The notes below the pieces were generated by a model. That model saw only the letters and a list, made by a program, of their open reading frames with translations, made no database searches and had not been told where the DNA came from. From the NCBI GenBank assembly GCA_050309795.1, contig JBNRMW010000016.1:186001-250000 (forward strand): a stretch of 64,000 nucleotides of DNA, given 5' to 3'. The stretch is from JBNRMW01 sp050309795 (GTDB lineage Bacteria > Bacillota_I > Bacilli_A > Erysipelotrichales > Erysipelotrichaceae). A program made the translations under genes and the position numbers. This document shows positions 1 to 9,093 of the stretch, in pieces (within the stretch, counting starts at the first letter, position 1; each line of letters opens with the position of its first letter).

Positions 1-88
1 GTTGTTCGTTTTGAAGCGTTAAGTCCAATGGCTGTTCTTCTTCAATCTCCACTTCTTCGAAAAGAATAGATTTTATTTTTTTAAACAT
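1..88 (-). CDS. Hypothetical protein, N-terminal fragment (continues past the window edge)
   Basis: An ATG at 88 follows a good ribosome-binding site (AGGGGTGA), and 29 codons remain open to the window edge. The visible N-terminus begins MFKKIKSILF and then turns strongly acidic (EEVEIEEEQP). It lies 17 bases downstream of the M42 peptidase stop, so it is probably the next gene of the pnp-pepV-trmB operon. I do not recognise the family from 29 residues. Confidence 0.55.
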   Translation of the reverse strand, partial: MFKKIKSILFEEVEIEEEQPLDLTLQNEQ

Positions 89-105
89 CTAATCACCCCT
101 TATTT

Positions 106-1185
106 TTATTCGTAACTAGTTATTAACTCTATTTTATCGTTATTTAAGGAATCAAGCAAATACTTCGTCGCCAAAAACACCGATTCCACATCACGAAGAT
201 CGATTATCGTACTATTCGTATGAATATAACGCCCACAAATACAAGCTGTTAGCGTTGTTACCCCGTCTAAGGATTTGTGAACTGCGCCAGCATCGGTGCC
301 CCCACTAGAGAGAAAGTACTGATGATTAATTTTATTTTCAATCATTATGGCTTCATAATAATTAATAAATTTACGATGGGCGATATAACTGCCATCCATT
401 ACCCGAACCAGTGCGCCTTGACCAAGTTGGCCTAGCGTAGTTGCCGACGTCAAATCATTGGCTGGAGAACAATCAAAGATGATCGCCATATCTGGTTTTA
501 CAAGATTAGTAATCGTTTGAGCACCACGTAAACCAACTTCTTCTTGAACCGACGCCCCTACCACTAAGTGAAAGGGTAATTCCACATCTTTAAAAGACTC
601 CAATAACATCAACCCAAGGGCACAACCAAAGCGATTATCAAAAGCCTTCGCGAGCACGCGATGCGCACTTAAGCGTTCAAATGAACCTTCTAAAACAACT
701 TGATGGCCAATCTTAATCCCGGCATCCAATACCTCTTGTTTGTTTTCAAAACCTAAATCAAGCATCATATTTTCAATCTTCGGTGCTTCATTTCGTTGAG
801 CTGGTGTTAGTAGATGTGGTGGTACAGAACCAATCGTTCCTTTGAAAACTTTTTGATCATCCGTTACTAAAACGGCACGATGACCGAGGATGTTTTGGGT
901 ATTCCAACCGCCAACGGCCCGCAGGTTTAATAAACCTTGATCGGTAATATAGGTGACAATAAATCCAATTTCATCCATATGACCAAGCAACATGACCGTT
1001 TTTGCCTGTGGATTTGATGATGTTTTGGTGGCAACAATACTGCCTAATTTATCTATGGTAATCGTATCTGCTAATGGTTCATATTTTCCTTTTAAATAGC
1101 GGCGCACCGCGTCTTCATGACCAGATACACTATAAATTTGAGTTAATTCCTGTAAATAAGTAATAGCTTTTTCAATATTAAACAT
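106..1185 (-). CDS. M42 family metallopeptidase (glutamyl/deblocking aminopeptidase-like)
   Basis: A cytosolic di-metal aminopeptidase expected to trim N-terminal residues from short peptides. The M42 signature is complete over 359 residues, the usual length: GHMDEIGF at 68-75 carries the first metal ligand, FDNRFGC at 182-188 the bridging aspartate, QEEVG at 214-218 the catalytic and metal glutamates, FDCS near 238 another aspartate ligand, and SSGGTDAGA near 300 the substrate region. Its start overlaps the trmB stop by 8 bases, so it is translationally coupled in the operon rpsO-pnp-pepV-trmB. The family is clear. Exact substrate (PepA, FrvX or YsdC type) cannot be told from sequence. Confidence 0.9.
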   Translation of the reverse strand: MFNIEKAITYLQELTQIYSVSGHEDAVRRYLKGKYEPLADTITIDKLGSIVATKTSSNPQAKTVMLLGHMDEIGFIVTYITDQGLLNLRAVGGWNTQNILGHRAVLVTDDQKVFKGTIGSVPPHLLTPAQRNEAPKIENMMLDLGFENKQEVLDAGIKIGHQVVLEGSFERLSAHRVLAKAFDNRFGCALGLMLLESFKDVELPFHLVVGASVQEEVGLRGAQTITNLVKPDMAIIFDCSPANDLTSATTLGQLGQGALVRVMDGSYIAHRKFINYYEAIMIENKINHQYFLSSGGTDAGAVHKSLDGVTTLTACICGRYIHTNSTIIDLRDVESVFLATKYLLDSLNNDKIELITSYE

Positions 1186-1825
1186 CTTTCTTCCTCCATA
1201 TCGCCCGATAAATTGGTTGATTTTTCTTCATAAAACGACGTTCGTACTCCGTTATCGGGTCGCTTTGTTCTTGTGCTCGAAAATCTTCATTTTGTGTCAC
1301 TACTTGCCATTTATTTAACTGAAAATATTCTAGACTATCTCGATAAAATTGTTCGTTATCGGTTTTAAACACAATCTCACCGTTGTGTTTCAAGAGTGAA
1401 TAATACATATCCAACATCGTCGGATACGTCAAACGACGTTTGTGATGGGCTGCTTTTGGCCAGGGGTCTGAAAAATTTAAATGGATTCGGGAAAGCTCCC
1501 CTTCTTCAAAAAACAAGGGTAAACTCTGAGCATCTTCGATTAGAAAGCGATGATTCAAGCCAAGATTTTGCTCTAAGGCTTTTTTTAAAGCAATCGCTCC
1601 AACGTCAACTACTCGTTCCATGCCAATCATTAGTGTTTTTGGATCACAACGATGAAGATTTAACCAATAATCTCCTTTTCCCGAGCCAATTTCTAATACA
1701 ACTGTTTCATAATCTCCTAGTTGTCTCCATTGACCTTTCAATAATTCTGGCCCTTCGATGTATAAACCTTTTTCTTGGCTCGCCTGCAGAACTTCTGGAG
1801 CCCAGCTTTTTCTACGAACTCTCAT
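1178..1825 (-). CDS. trmB: tRNA (guanine46-N7)-methyltransferase TrmB
   Basis: Methylates N7 of G46 in the tRNA variable loop, using SAM. The Rossmann motif I is VLEIGSGKGDYW, followed by the family signature NFSDPWPKAAHHKRR and a FKTDNEQFY motif. The longest frame begins at 1831, but the second ATG at 1825 gives the conserved N-terminus MRVRRKSWAPE seen in Bacillota TrmB, so I prefer it. It overlaps the end of pepV by 14 bases and the M42 peptidase by 8, which implies coupled translation. Length of about 215 residues is normal. Confidence 0.93.
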   Translation of the reverse strand: MRVRRKSWAPEVLQASQEKGLYIEGPELLKGQWRQLGDYETVVLEIGSGKGDYWLNLHRCDPKTLMIGMERVVDVGAIALKKALEQNLGLNHRFLIEDAQSLPLFFEEGELSRIHLNFSDPWPKAAHHKRRLTYPTMLDMYYSLLKHNGEIVFKTDNEQFYRDSLEYFQLNKWQVVTQNEDFRAQEQSDPITEYERRFMKKNQPIYRAIWRKKDV

Positions 1826-3206
1826 GAACATCCACAGCTAATCGATAAAGGGTCTTAGCGTAAATGGCGGTGGCTAAAATTAACGACTCGATATGAACGG
1901 CTTCGTCTTTTTCATGGGCACCCCCAACCGATTTTGGATGACTTACTCCTGGAAAGTCGGGACCAAAAGCGATGTGGTTTTGAAGTTTACGGGCATAGGT
2001 ACCCCCCCGCATTGTTTTTGCTGGGGTAAACTGATCGTTGGTAAACTCCCGATAAGTGTCCATGCATATAGAAACCAGTGGAGAATTAGGATCAACAAAA
2101 AGTGGTTTACTATCTTCAAGGACCTGTACGGTTAAATCTAATTCCAACTCCTTTAGTGTATTATTCATATTTTCAATGATTTTTGTTGAGTCTATATCGT
2201 TTGGATAACGAATATCAAGAATAATTTCAAGCGCATCTTCTACCGAGACTAGTCCTAGGTTCATCGTTAAAGAACCCATATATTCTCCTTCATACGCCAT
2301 TCCCAAACCATCTCCAAAACTACTACTCAAAGCCTGAGCTAGCTTTTGTAAAAATGGATCACAATAAGCATTAGCAACAAAATTAAGGACATGATAACCC
2401 GCATTAACCCCCTTGTGAGGCCAAGCCCCATGGAAGGCCTTTCCATAAATAATGTAGGTACTTCCTTCTTGATTTTCAAAGCAATCCCCTTTCAAACGGT
2501 TAGATCGCAAATAGAATTCAAAAGATTCCTTTTTAAGAGGTCCCTGGACCAACACTTCGGCCTCACCAATAACGACATTTGGACGCGATCCAGCTTTTAA
2601 ATGTTTGATGATCGTTTGGTTTTCACTAGAAAGTCGGGTGATCAAAATCCCAGATTCGCCATAAATAGCCGGAAACGAGGCATCGGGCACAAACCCCATG
2701 GTTGGTTGTTGGTGGTGCTGCACAAAGTAGTCCATACACTCCATTCCCGATTCTTCATCGGTTCCTAAGATGAGCCAAATTCGCCGTTTCAAATCCAAGT
2801 TTAAATCCTGGATAATTTTTAGCGCATAATAAGCAGCAATGGTTGGCCCCTTATCGTCTCCGCTTCCCCGACCAAAGAGATAGCCATCCACGATTTCGCC
2901 CCCTAAAGCGTCCTTGGTCCATCCTTCACCGATGGGCACGATGTCTAAATGTCCCAACATCGAGACAATTTCTTCCCCTTTACCCAATTCAATAATACCC
3001 GCATAGCCTTCAAGATCTTCTACTTGAAAATTATCATGAGAAGCTTTCGCTAACATGAAATCAAGGGCTTGGCGAATGGATGCACCAAAAGGCGCTTTCG
3101 CGCCTTTGGTAGATTCATCTTTTACAGAGTTAATTTTGATCAGATCGCGTAGATCTTCAATGATGTTTTTTTCATAAGACTGAGCTAATTTTAGAAAGTC
3201 AATCAT
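1812..3206 (-). CDS. pepV: Dipeptidase PepV (M20A, Sapep family)
   Basis: A zinc-dependent cytosolic dipeptidase of the M20 family that splits a broad range of dipeptides. Metal and catalytic motifs are visible: GHLDIVP at 85-91, GRGSGDDKG at 112-120, and GTDEESG at 148-154 with the general-base glutamate. The length of 464 residues matches PepV of lactic acid bacteria and bacilli. Its ATG shares one base with the pnp stop codon (TAATG), a classic termination-reinitiation junction, and its stop lies inside trmB. Pairing with the M42 enzyme two genes downstream suggests a small peptide-recycling module behind the RNA-decay gene pnp. Confidence 0.92.
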   Translation of the reverse strand: MIDFLKLAQSYEKNIIEDLRDLIKINSVKDESTKGAKAPFGASIRQALDFMLAKASHDNFQVEDLEGYAGIIELGKGEEIVSMLGHLDIVPIGEGWTKDALGGEIVDGYLFGRGSGDDKGPTIAAYYALKIIQDLNLDLKRRIWLILGTDEESGMECMDYFVQHHQQPTMGFVPDASFPAIYGESGILITRLSSENQTIIKHLKAGSRPNVVIGEAEVLVQGPLKKESFEFYLRSNRLKGDCFENQEGSTYIIYGKAFHGAWPHKGVNAGYHVLNFVANAYCDPFLQKLAQALSSSFGDGLGMAYEGEYMGSLTMNLGLVSVEDALEIILDIRYPNDIDSTKIIENMNNTLKELELDLTVQVLEDSKPLFVDPNSPLVSICMDTYREFTNDQFTPAKTMRGGTYARKLQNHIAFGPDFPGVSHPKSVGGAHEKDEAVHIESLILATAIYAKTLYRLAVDVHESS

Positions 3207-5395
3207 TAATTATCTTTGTCCTTTCGTGGACGATATGGCTTACGGAAACCCGGTTTGCGGTCACGTGGTTCTGGTTCTTTGTACCCTTCTGGTTTTTCCA
3301 GTAAATCGCGACGCGAGACATTGACACGACCCTTGTCATCAATTTCGATTACCTTAACTTTGATGATATCGCCAATTTTGAACACATCTTCTGGTTTATT
3401 AATTCTTTCCCAGGCAATTTTCGAGACATGGAGTAATCCATCGGTGCCAGGAAAAAGTTCTACGAACGCCCCAAAGTTTTCTAAACGGACAACTTTACCG
3501 TCATAAACTTCGCCAACTTTGGCGGTACGGACAATATTCTCAATCATCGCAACTGCTTTTCGGATAGGTTCATAGTCCATGTGGTATACAATAACCAATC
3601 CACTATCTTCAATATCGATTTTCACATCATCACATTCTTCGATAATGGCATTAATAACTTTTCCACCGGTTCCGATAACTTCACGAATTTTTTCTGGTTC
3701 AATGTAGAAACGATGAACTTTTGGTGCATATTTCCCGACTTCTTCTCGTGGTTGGTCGATAGCTGTTTTCATATTTTCTAATAACGCATGGCGACCGACT
3801 CTTGCTTGCTCTAACGCTTGGCGAAGAATTTCTTCGTTTAAACCGTCAATTTTAATATCCATTTGTAAAGCGTTAATTCCTTTTTCGGTTCCCGCAACTT
3901 TAAAGTCCATATCTCCAAAATGGTCTTCCATGCCCTGAATATCCGTTAAGATGGCATACGAATCTCCATAGGTCACTAGACCCATCGCAATACCAGATAC
4001 CATGGACGAAATTGGAACCCCTGCAGCCATCAGCGACATCGTTCCTGCACAAACAGAAGCCATCGAGGAAGAGCCGTTCGATTCTAAGACCTCGGCCACC
4101 GTGCGAATTGTATAAGGGAAATCTTCAAAGCTTGGCAAGACATACGATAAGGCTCGTTCGCCTAGGGCACCATGTCCAATTTCCCGACGACCAGGTGCAC
4201 CCATCCGTCCAGTTTCACCGACACTATATGGTGGAAAGTTATAATGATGCATGAATCGTTTTTCTTCTATTTCCGTTAAATCATCAACAATTTGATTATC
4301 TTTACTCGCTCCAAGGGTCGTTACACTTAATACTTGTGTTTCTCCACGAGTAAATAAAGCCGAACCATGAACACGAGGTAAAATATCAATTTGGGAGTTT
4401 AATGGACGTAATTCGTCTAAAGCGCGACCATCAGGACGGACTTTATCGACAGAAATGAGGCGACGAACTTCATCCGATACCACTTCATCGCACTGTTGTT
4501 TAACTTGTTTCAAAGCTTTATTTTTAATTGATTCGGTATCAAATTGATGGGTCTGTTCATATGTCGTGACGGCTTGTTCCGTAATCTCATCAATTTTGTG
4601 ATAACGTTCCAACTTTCCAACAATCGACACGGCTTGACGCAAAGCGCTCTCATATTGTTCTTGAACATATTGTTTAATTTCAGGTTCAATTTCATAAAGC
4701 ACAATCGCCATTTTTTCTTTTCCTACAGCTTCGGCGATTTCTAATTGAAATGCACATAACTCTTGGATATAGCGATGACCAAAGAGCATAGCTTCTAACA
4801 TTTCTTCTTCCGTCGCTTCATTGGCTCCAGCTTCAACCATATTAATGGCATCCTTTGTACCTGCGACGGTTAAATGAATTTTTGAGTGTTCTAACTCTTC
4901 TTGAGTTGGATTAATAATATACGTACCATCAACTAACGCTACTTCTACCCCAGCAATAGGTCCATTGAATGGAATATCGGATACCATTAACGATAAACTA
5001 GCCCCAAACATGGCTGCCATTTCTTGTGAGCAATTTTGATCTACTGATAAAATAGTATTAATGACTTGGACCTCATTTCGAAAACCTTCCGCAAACAACG
5101 GGCGTAAGGTACGGTCAATGAGTCGAGCATTTAAAGTTGCATGCTCAGAAGGACGTCCTTCACGACGTAAAAATCCGCCTGGTATTTTCCCAACAGAATA
5201 AAGTTTTTCTTCAAATGTCACAGTTAGTGGAAAGAAATCCAAATCCTTGGCTTGAGAACTTGCGGTAGAGGTCGACAAGACCACCGTATCCTCATAACGA
5301 ACTAAGACAGACCCCCCGGCCTGTTTGGCGATTTCACCGGTTTCTACGGTTAGTTCACGACCGCAGAAATTTTTATTAAATACATGTTTTGCCAT
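3206..5395 (-). CDS. pnp: Polyribonucleotide nucleotidyltransferase (PNPase)
   Basis: Phosphorolytic 3'-5' exoribonuclease and degradosome component. Domains run in the standard order: first RNase PH core (about 10-140), helical linker, second RNase PH core (about 310-450) with DFGDMDFKVAG, a KH domain (about 550-610), and a C-terminal S1 domain (about 620-690) with GAFVELFPGTDGLLH. The basic RDRKPGFRKPYRPRKDK tail is typical. Length of 729 residues is usual. The ribosome-binding site is AAGGAG, 5 bases before ATG. rpsO lies directly upstream, as in many bacteria. Weak promoter and terminator signals between them suggest both read-through and independent transcription. Confidence 0.97.
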   Translation of the reverse strand: MAKHVFNKNFCGRELTVETGEIAKQAGGSVLVRYEDTVVLSTSTASSQAKDLDFFPLTVTFEEKLYSVGKIPGGFLRREGRPSEHATLNARLIDRTLRPLFAEGFRNEVQVINTILSVDQNCSQEMAAMFGASLSLMVSDIPFNGPIAGVEVALVDGTYIINPTQEELEHSKIHLTVAGTKDAINMVEAGANEATEEEMLEAMLFGHRYIQELCAFQLEIAEAVGKEKMAIVLYEIEPEIKQYVQEQYESALRQAVSIVGKLERYHKIDEITEQAVTTYEQTHQFDTESIKNKALKQVKQQCDEVVSDEVRRLISVDKVRPDGRALDELRPLNSQIDILPRVHGSALFTRGETQVLSVTTLGASKDNQIVDDLTEIEEKRFMHHYNFPPYSVGETGRMGAPGRREIGHGALGERALSYVLPSFEDFPYTIRTVAEVLESNGSSSMASVCAGTMSLMAAGVPISSMVSGIAMGLVTYGDSYAILTDIQGMEDHFGDMDFKVAGTEKGINALQMDIKIDGLNEEILRQALEQARVGRHALLENMKTAIDQPREEVGKYAPKVHRFYIEPEKIREVIGTGGKVINAIIEECDDVKIDIEDSGLVIVYHMDYEPIRKAVAMIENIVRTAKVGEVYDGKVVRLENFGAFVELFPGTDGLLHVSKIAWERINKPEDVFKIGDIIKVKVIEIDDKGRVNVSRRDLLEKPEGYKEPEPRDRKPGFRKPYRPRKDKDN

Positions 5396-5427
5396 TTTTT
5401 CTCCTTAGCTATCTATATATCTAGTCT

Positions 5428-5433
5428 ATTTTA
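5428..5433 (-). promoter_or_regulatory. Candidate extended -10 box for pnp
   Basis: On the minus strand TGTTAAAAT lies about 33 bases upstream of the pnp ATG, giving a TG-extended -10 (TAAAAT). No good -35 hexamer is seen at 17 bases. It would let pnp be transcribed independently of rpsO. Confidence 0.4.
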
Positions 5434-5464
5434 ACACAGTTATTTAAAAAAATAGCATAGACCT

Positions 5465-5505
5465 TATCCAAGCCCTCCTAAAAGAAACTCTATTTCTGGA
5501 GGATA
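5465..5505 (-). other. Hairpin in the rpsO-pnp intergenic region
   Basis: CCTCC (5502..5498 on the minus strand) can pair with GGAGG (5477..5473), and inside that AGAAA pairs with TTTCT around a 5-base loop. It lies downstream of the rpsO terminator and upstream of the candidate pnp -10 box. In Escherichia coli the rpsO-pnp spacer carries an RNase III processing hairpin; a similar role here is only an inference. Confidence 0.35.
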
Positions 5506-5514
5506 TGACCGTTT

Positions 5515-5543
5515 CCAAAATAAAACCCATCGAAACCGATGGG
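5515..5543 (-). terminator. Intrinsic terminator of rpsO
   Basis: CCCATCG-GTTT-CGATGGG is a perfect 7-bp stem with a 4-base loop, followed by TTTTATTTT on the minus strand, 8 bases after the rpsO stop. It probably acts as a partial terminator before pnp. Confidence 0.85.
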
Positions 5544-5550
5544 CTAATAT

Positions 5551-5817
5551 TTATCTTCTTAATCCAAGTCTTGTAACTAAATTACGATAACGATTGACAT
5601 CTTTTTTCATTAAATAGTTTAATAAACGACGACGACGGCCAACCATCATTCGTAACCCACGTAGAGAATGGAAATCCTTTGGATGGATTTTTAGATGTTC
5701 GGTTAAAACCGCGATTTGTTCCGTTAAGACGGCAATTTGAACTTCCGGCGATCCGGTATCTTCTGGAGATAATTGGTATTCCTTAATAAGTTCGTGTTTT
5801 CTTTCTTGACTAATCAT
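5551..5817 (-). CDS. rpsO: 30S ribosomal protein S15
   Basis: Primary 16S rRNA-binding protein of the small subunit platform. The 88 residues carry the family signature, with GSPEVQIAVLTEQI near 22-35, then LRGLRMMVGRRRRLLNYL. A near-perfect internal repeat (QIAVLTE twice, at 28-34 and 35-41) lengthens the region slightly compared with the usual single copy, although total length is near normal. A sigma-A promoter at 5894-5922 and a structured leader precede it, and an intrinsic terminator follows. Confidence 0.97.
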   Translation of the reverse strand: MISQERKHELIKEYQLSPEDTGSPEVQIAVLTEQIAVLTEHLKIHPKDFHSLRGLRMMVGRRRRLLNYLMKKDVNRYRNLVTRLGLRR

Positions 5818-5830
5818 TATTTGTCCTTCT

Positions 5831-5890
5831 TTCTAGTCCTTTAGAACCGCGCTGACGTGGACAACTCGTGAAGCCCAGTACTAAAGCTTT
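5831..5890 (-). promoter_or_regulatory. Structured rpsO leader, candidate S15 autoregulatory RNA
   Basis: Between the promoter and the ribosome-binding site, CTTTAG (5886..5881) and CTAAAG (5844..5839) can pair and enclose about 36 bases that include GC-rich arms (TGGGCTTCACGAG and CACGTCAGCG). Several Bacillota control rpsO through leader structures bound by S15. Assignment here rests on position and pairing only. Confidence 0.4.
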
Positions 5891-5893
5891 GTT

Positions 5894-5922
5894 AGTATAT
5901 CAATTGTTTCCAAAAAATTCAA
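5894..5922 (-). promoter_or_regulatory. Sigma-A promoter of rpsO
   Basis: TTGAAT, 17-base spacer, TATACT on the minus strand (-35 at 5922..5917, -10 at 5899..5894). It lies between the hemW stop and rpsO. Confidence 0.75.
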
Positions 5923-5928
5923 GTCTAT

Positions 5929-7026
5929 TTACTCCATAAAAGCCAAAAGTATGTCATTTAGCATCATCCGCCCCATGGAAGTTGCCCAAAGTCGTGAAGA
6001 GGTTTGAATCAAAAAACCCGCCTCGATGAAAGTTTGAATTTTAGATCGGTCTTGGTCAAACGCCTCGTCAAATTTAAGATTGAATTTTTCTTCAAAATGT
6101 TGAAAGCTGACACCCGTATCCGTGCGTAAGTTCATCATTAAATATTCAAAATATTGATCCTGAGGCTCTAAGAATATTTCTTCTTCACGTTTCAATGGAT
6201 ATTGTAAATACTGAAGAAACTTCGTTGTATTCGTATACCTAATTGCTCCCTGTTTTCCGGATGCCCCTAGACCAATACCTGTGAAATCGTCATAGTGCCA
6301 ATACACTTGATTATGGGCAGATTCATAGCCTCTTTTACAAAAATTAGCCACTTCGTAATGGCGATAACCGGCTTGTTTTAATGTCGTGACGATATTTTCA
6401 AACATTTGAGTTTCTAGATCAATGGAAACCGGTTCTATGTGCAATCGACCAAGTTCCGAATTAGGTTCAATTGTTAAACTATAAATACTGAGATGCGGGG
6501 GGTCTAAAGCGACCAATCGCTCTAAATCCTTCGCTAAGTCCTCTATAGTTTGATGGGGCCAACCATAGATTAAATCCAATGAAAAATTATCGATACCCCT
6601 TTGTTTAAACTGATGGATACAATCGATGACATCTTCAAATCGGTGCTTGCGGTTCATTTCCATAAGCGTCAACGGCTCCGTGGATTGAACACCTATGGAC
6701 ACGCGATTGACGCGACTATGCTCAAGAATACGGTATTTTTCCTCGGTCATGGTCTCCGGATTAACTTCCACAGTAATTTCTTTACAAGTTTTTAAATAAG
6801 GTTCTAATAAATCAAAAAGAGATGTAAGTTGTCTAGCCGACAATGAGGTCGGCGTCCCGCCCCCAATATAAAACGTCTCATACGGCCCAACCAATTGATC
6901 AACTTGAATCTTCAAAGCCTTTAGATATTGATCAGCCAATGACTCATTATATCCACAACGCGTAAAATCACAATAACTACAAATAGAGGCACAAAATGGA
7001 ATATGAAGATAGACCGCTTTACTCAT
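5929..7026 (-). CDS. hemW: Radical SAM heme chaperone HemW-like protein
   Basis: Formerly annotated as coproporphyrinogen III oxidase HemN, this family carries heme to target proteins. The radical SAM motif is FCASICSYCDF, with cysteines at 12, 16 and 19, followed by the GGGTPTSL glycine motif near 58 and HNQVYWHYDDFTGIGLGASG near 240, characteristic of HemW. Length of 365 residues is typical. Its start overlaps the MazG-like gene by 8 bases, making a lepA-mazG-hemW unit; lepA-hemW adjacency is widespread in Bacillota. Confidence 0.92.
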   Translation of the reverse strand: MSKAVYLHIPFCASICSYCDFTRCGYNESLADQYLKALKIQVDQLVGPYETFYIGGGTPTSLSARQLTSLFDLLEPYLKTCKEITVEVNPETMTEEKYRILEHSRVNRVSIGVQSTEPLTLMEMNRKHRFEDVIDCIHQFKQRGIDNFSLDLIYGWPHQTIEDLAKDLERLVALDPPHLSIYSLTIEPNSELGRLHIEPVSIDLETQMFENIVTTLKQAGYRHYEVANFCKRGYESAHNQVYWHYDDFTGIGLGASGKQGAIRYTNTTKFLQYLQYPLKREEEIFLEPQDQYFEYLMMNLRTDTGVSFQHFEEKFNLKFDEAFDQDRSKIQTFIEAGFLIQTSSRLWATSMGRMMLNDILLAFME

Positions 7027-7297
7027 AGTGACGAGCCTTCACGATGGCCATTTTTCGTTTAATAATGTCGTATATTTCAACATCATACATTTTAGCTAGC
7101 GTAAACGCATAGGAAAGCACATCCGCTAACTCATCGGTGACCTCTTGATCAACACCAGTTTCGAAGGCGCGTAAAAGCTCTTGAGCTTCTTCAACTAATG
7201 CTTGGACAATAAACTCTTTCGTATCGCTTCGATCCCAAGCAAAATGTTGACGCATATCCTCAATTAACACATATATATCGTCAATTTTAGTCATCAT
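7019..7297 (-). CDS. MazG-like nucleotide pyrophosphohydrolase
   Basis: A small all-alpha NTP pyrophosphatase domain of 92 residues. The MazG metal-binding pattern is visible as EEAQELLRAFE (about 31-41) and ELADVLSYAF (about 56-65), which supply the acidic Mg ligands. Such single-domain enzymes hydrolyse non-canonical or excess nucleotides to monophosphates. It overlaps lepA by 11 bases and hemW by 8, so it is translated as part of that operon. The exact substrate is unknown. Confidence 0.85.
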   Translation of the reverse strand: MMTKIDDIYVLIEDMRQHFAWDRSDTKEFIVQALVEEAQELLRAFETGVDQEVTDELADVLSYAFTLAKMYDVEIYDIIKRKMAIVKARHYE

Positions 7298-9089
7298 CCA
7301 TCGCTAAAACGGACATGAACGCTTCCTGTGGGACTTCTACTCGTCCAACTTGTTTCATGCGTTTTTTTCCTTCTTTTTGTTTTTCTAGTAATTTCTTTTT
7401 GCGGGTGATATCGCCCCCATAACATTTTGCTAAAACATTTTTACGTAAAGCAGAAATATCCGCTCGGGCAATTATTTTAGAACCAATAGCCGCTTGAATG
7501 GGTATTTGAAACTGATGACGGGGAATCAGTTTACGCATCTTTTCAACAATCGACCGACCCCGAGATTGAGCAAAATCGCGGTGCACAATCACCGACAGAG
7601 CATCCACGACTTCTCCATTGAGTAAGATATCCATCTTCACTAGTTTCGAAGAACGATAACCAATGAGTTGGTAGTCTAAACTAGCATAACCTTTTGTTTG
7701 CGATTTTAGTTGATCGAAAAAGTCATAAACAATTTCAACCAGCGGTAACTCATAAATGATGTTCATTCGGTTGATGTCTAATACTTCCATATTGATATAT
7801 TCGCCGCGCTTTTTCTGACAAAGTTCCATGACCACTCCAATGAATTCATTCGGAACAATGATTTCAGCCTTCACAAACGGCTCTTCAATTTTCTCAATCA
7901 TTTGTTGTTCAGGTATTTGACTTGGATTTTCAACTTCAATCATTTTTCCATCGGTGGTTGTCACCTGAAAAATAACCGAAGGAGCCGTAGAAATTAATTC
8001 AATACCATATTCGCGTTCTAAACGTTCCTGAACGACATCCATATGTAAGAGTCCAAGAAAGCCACAACGAAAGCCAAAGCCTAAAGCTTGAGAGGTCTCG
8101 GGTTCATAACGAAGAGAAGAATCATTTAATACGAGTTTCTCTAAACCATCGCGTAAATCTGTATATTTCGAGGATTCCACCGGATAAAGACCACAAAACA
8201 CCATCGAAGGCAATTCACGATAACCCATTAATGCTTCTTTGGCTGGTCGTTCGACGCTCGTAATCGTGTCCCCTACCCCTACATCTTTAATTGATTTGAT
8301 TGCAGCGGTTAGATAGCCAACTTCGCCGGTCACCAACATCTCCTTGGATATTTGGTTTGGAGCGTAGACTCCGACTTCCGTAACTTCATATACGGCATCA
8401 TTGGCCATAAAGCGAATTTCATCCCCCACCTTAACACTGCCGTTTTTAATACAAACGGAAACAATAACCCCCTTATAGGCATCGTAAAGCGAATCAAAAA
8501 CCAAGGCTTGTAAGGGCGCGTTACGTTCACCTCTCGGTGCTGGGACATGTTTAACAATGGCTTCTAAAACGTCATCTATTCCAACTGCATTTTTAGCAGA
8601 AATCAAGGGAATACCTTCGGTGTCTAAGCCAATAACATTTTCAATTTCTTCTTTAACTACTTCCGGTTGCGCGGATGGTAAATCAATTTTATTTATGACG
8701 GGAATAATTTCTAAATCATTTTCCATGGCTAAATAAACATTCGCTAAAGTTTGAGCTTCGATTCCTTGGGCTGCATCAACCACTAGAATTGCCCCTTCAC
8801 AGGCGGCTAAAGAACGAGAAACTTCATAGGAAAAGTCGACATGGCCAGGCGTATCAATTAAATGCAAAACATATTCTTCTCCATCTTGGGCTTGATAGTG
8901 GAGTTGGACAAAATTAAGTTTTATGGTAATTCCTCGCTCCCGTTCAAGATCCATAGCATCTAATAGCTGCGCCTTCATTTGACGTTTCTCTACGGTATGA
9001 GTCGCCTCTAAAAGTCGATCAGCTAAGGTTGATTTACCATGATCGATATGAGCAATGATTGAAAAATTTCTAATATTGGATTGTTTCAT
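7287..9089 (-). CDS. lepA: Elongation factor 4 (LepA)
   Basis: Translational GTPase that acts on stalled or misaligned ribosomes. GTPase motifs are intact: AHIDHGKST (G1), DTPGHVDF (G3) and NKIDLP (G4). The conserved C-terminal region with ADISALRKNVLAKCYGGD is diagnostic for LepA. The frame is open from 9125, but the ATG at 9089 is preceded by GGAAGGA at 8 bases and gives the conserved N-terminus MKQSNIRNFSIIAHIDHG, so I place the start there. That leaves 600 residues, the family norm. Confidence 0.96.
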   Translation of the reverse strand: MKQSNIRNFSIIAHIDHGKSTLADRLLEATHTVEKRQMKAQLLDAMDLERERGITIKLNFVQLHYQAQDGEEYVLHLIDTPGHVDFSYEVSRSLAACEGAILVVDAAQGIEAQTLANVYLAMENDLEIIPVINKIDLPSAQPEVVKEEIENVIGLDTEGIPLISAKNAVGIDDVLEAIVKHVPAPRGERNAPLQALVFDSLYDAYKGVIVSVCIKNGSVKVGDEIRFMANDAVYEVTEVGVYAPNQISKEMLVTGEVGYLTAAIKSIKDVGVGDTITSVERPAKEALMGYRELPSMVFCGLYPVESSKYTDLRDGLEKLVLNDSSLRYEPETSQALGFGFRCGFLGLLHMDVVQERLEREYGIELISTAPSVIFQVTTTDGKMIEVENPSQIPEQQMIEKIEEPFVKAEIIVPNEFIGVVMELCQKKRGEYINMEVLDINRMNIIYELPLVEIVYDFFDQLKSQTKGYASLDYQLIGYRSSKLVKMDILLNGEVVDALSVIVHRDFAQSRGRSIVEKMRKLIPRHQFQIPIQAAIGSKIIARADISALRKNVLAKCYGGDITRKKKLLEKQKEGKKRMKQVGRVEVPQEAFMSVLAMDDD

Positions 9090-9093
9090 TTGT

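Noticed and set aside
1396..1827. 143-residue open frame on the plus strand
   Set aside because: It is antisense to trmB, has no recognisable domain and no ribosome-binding site.
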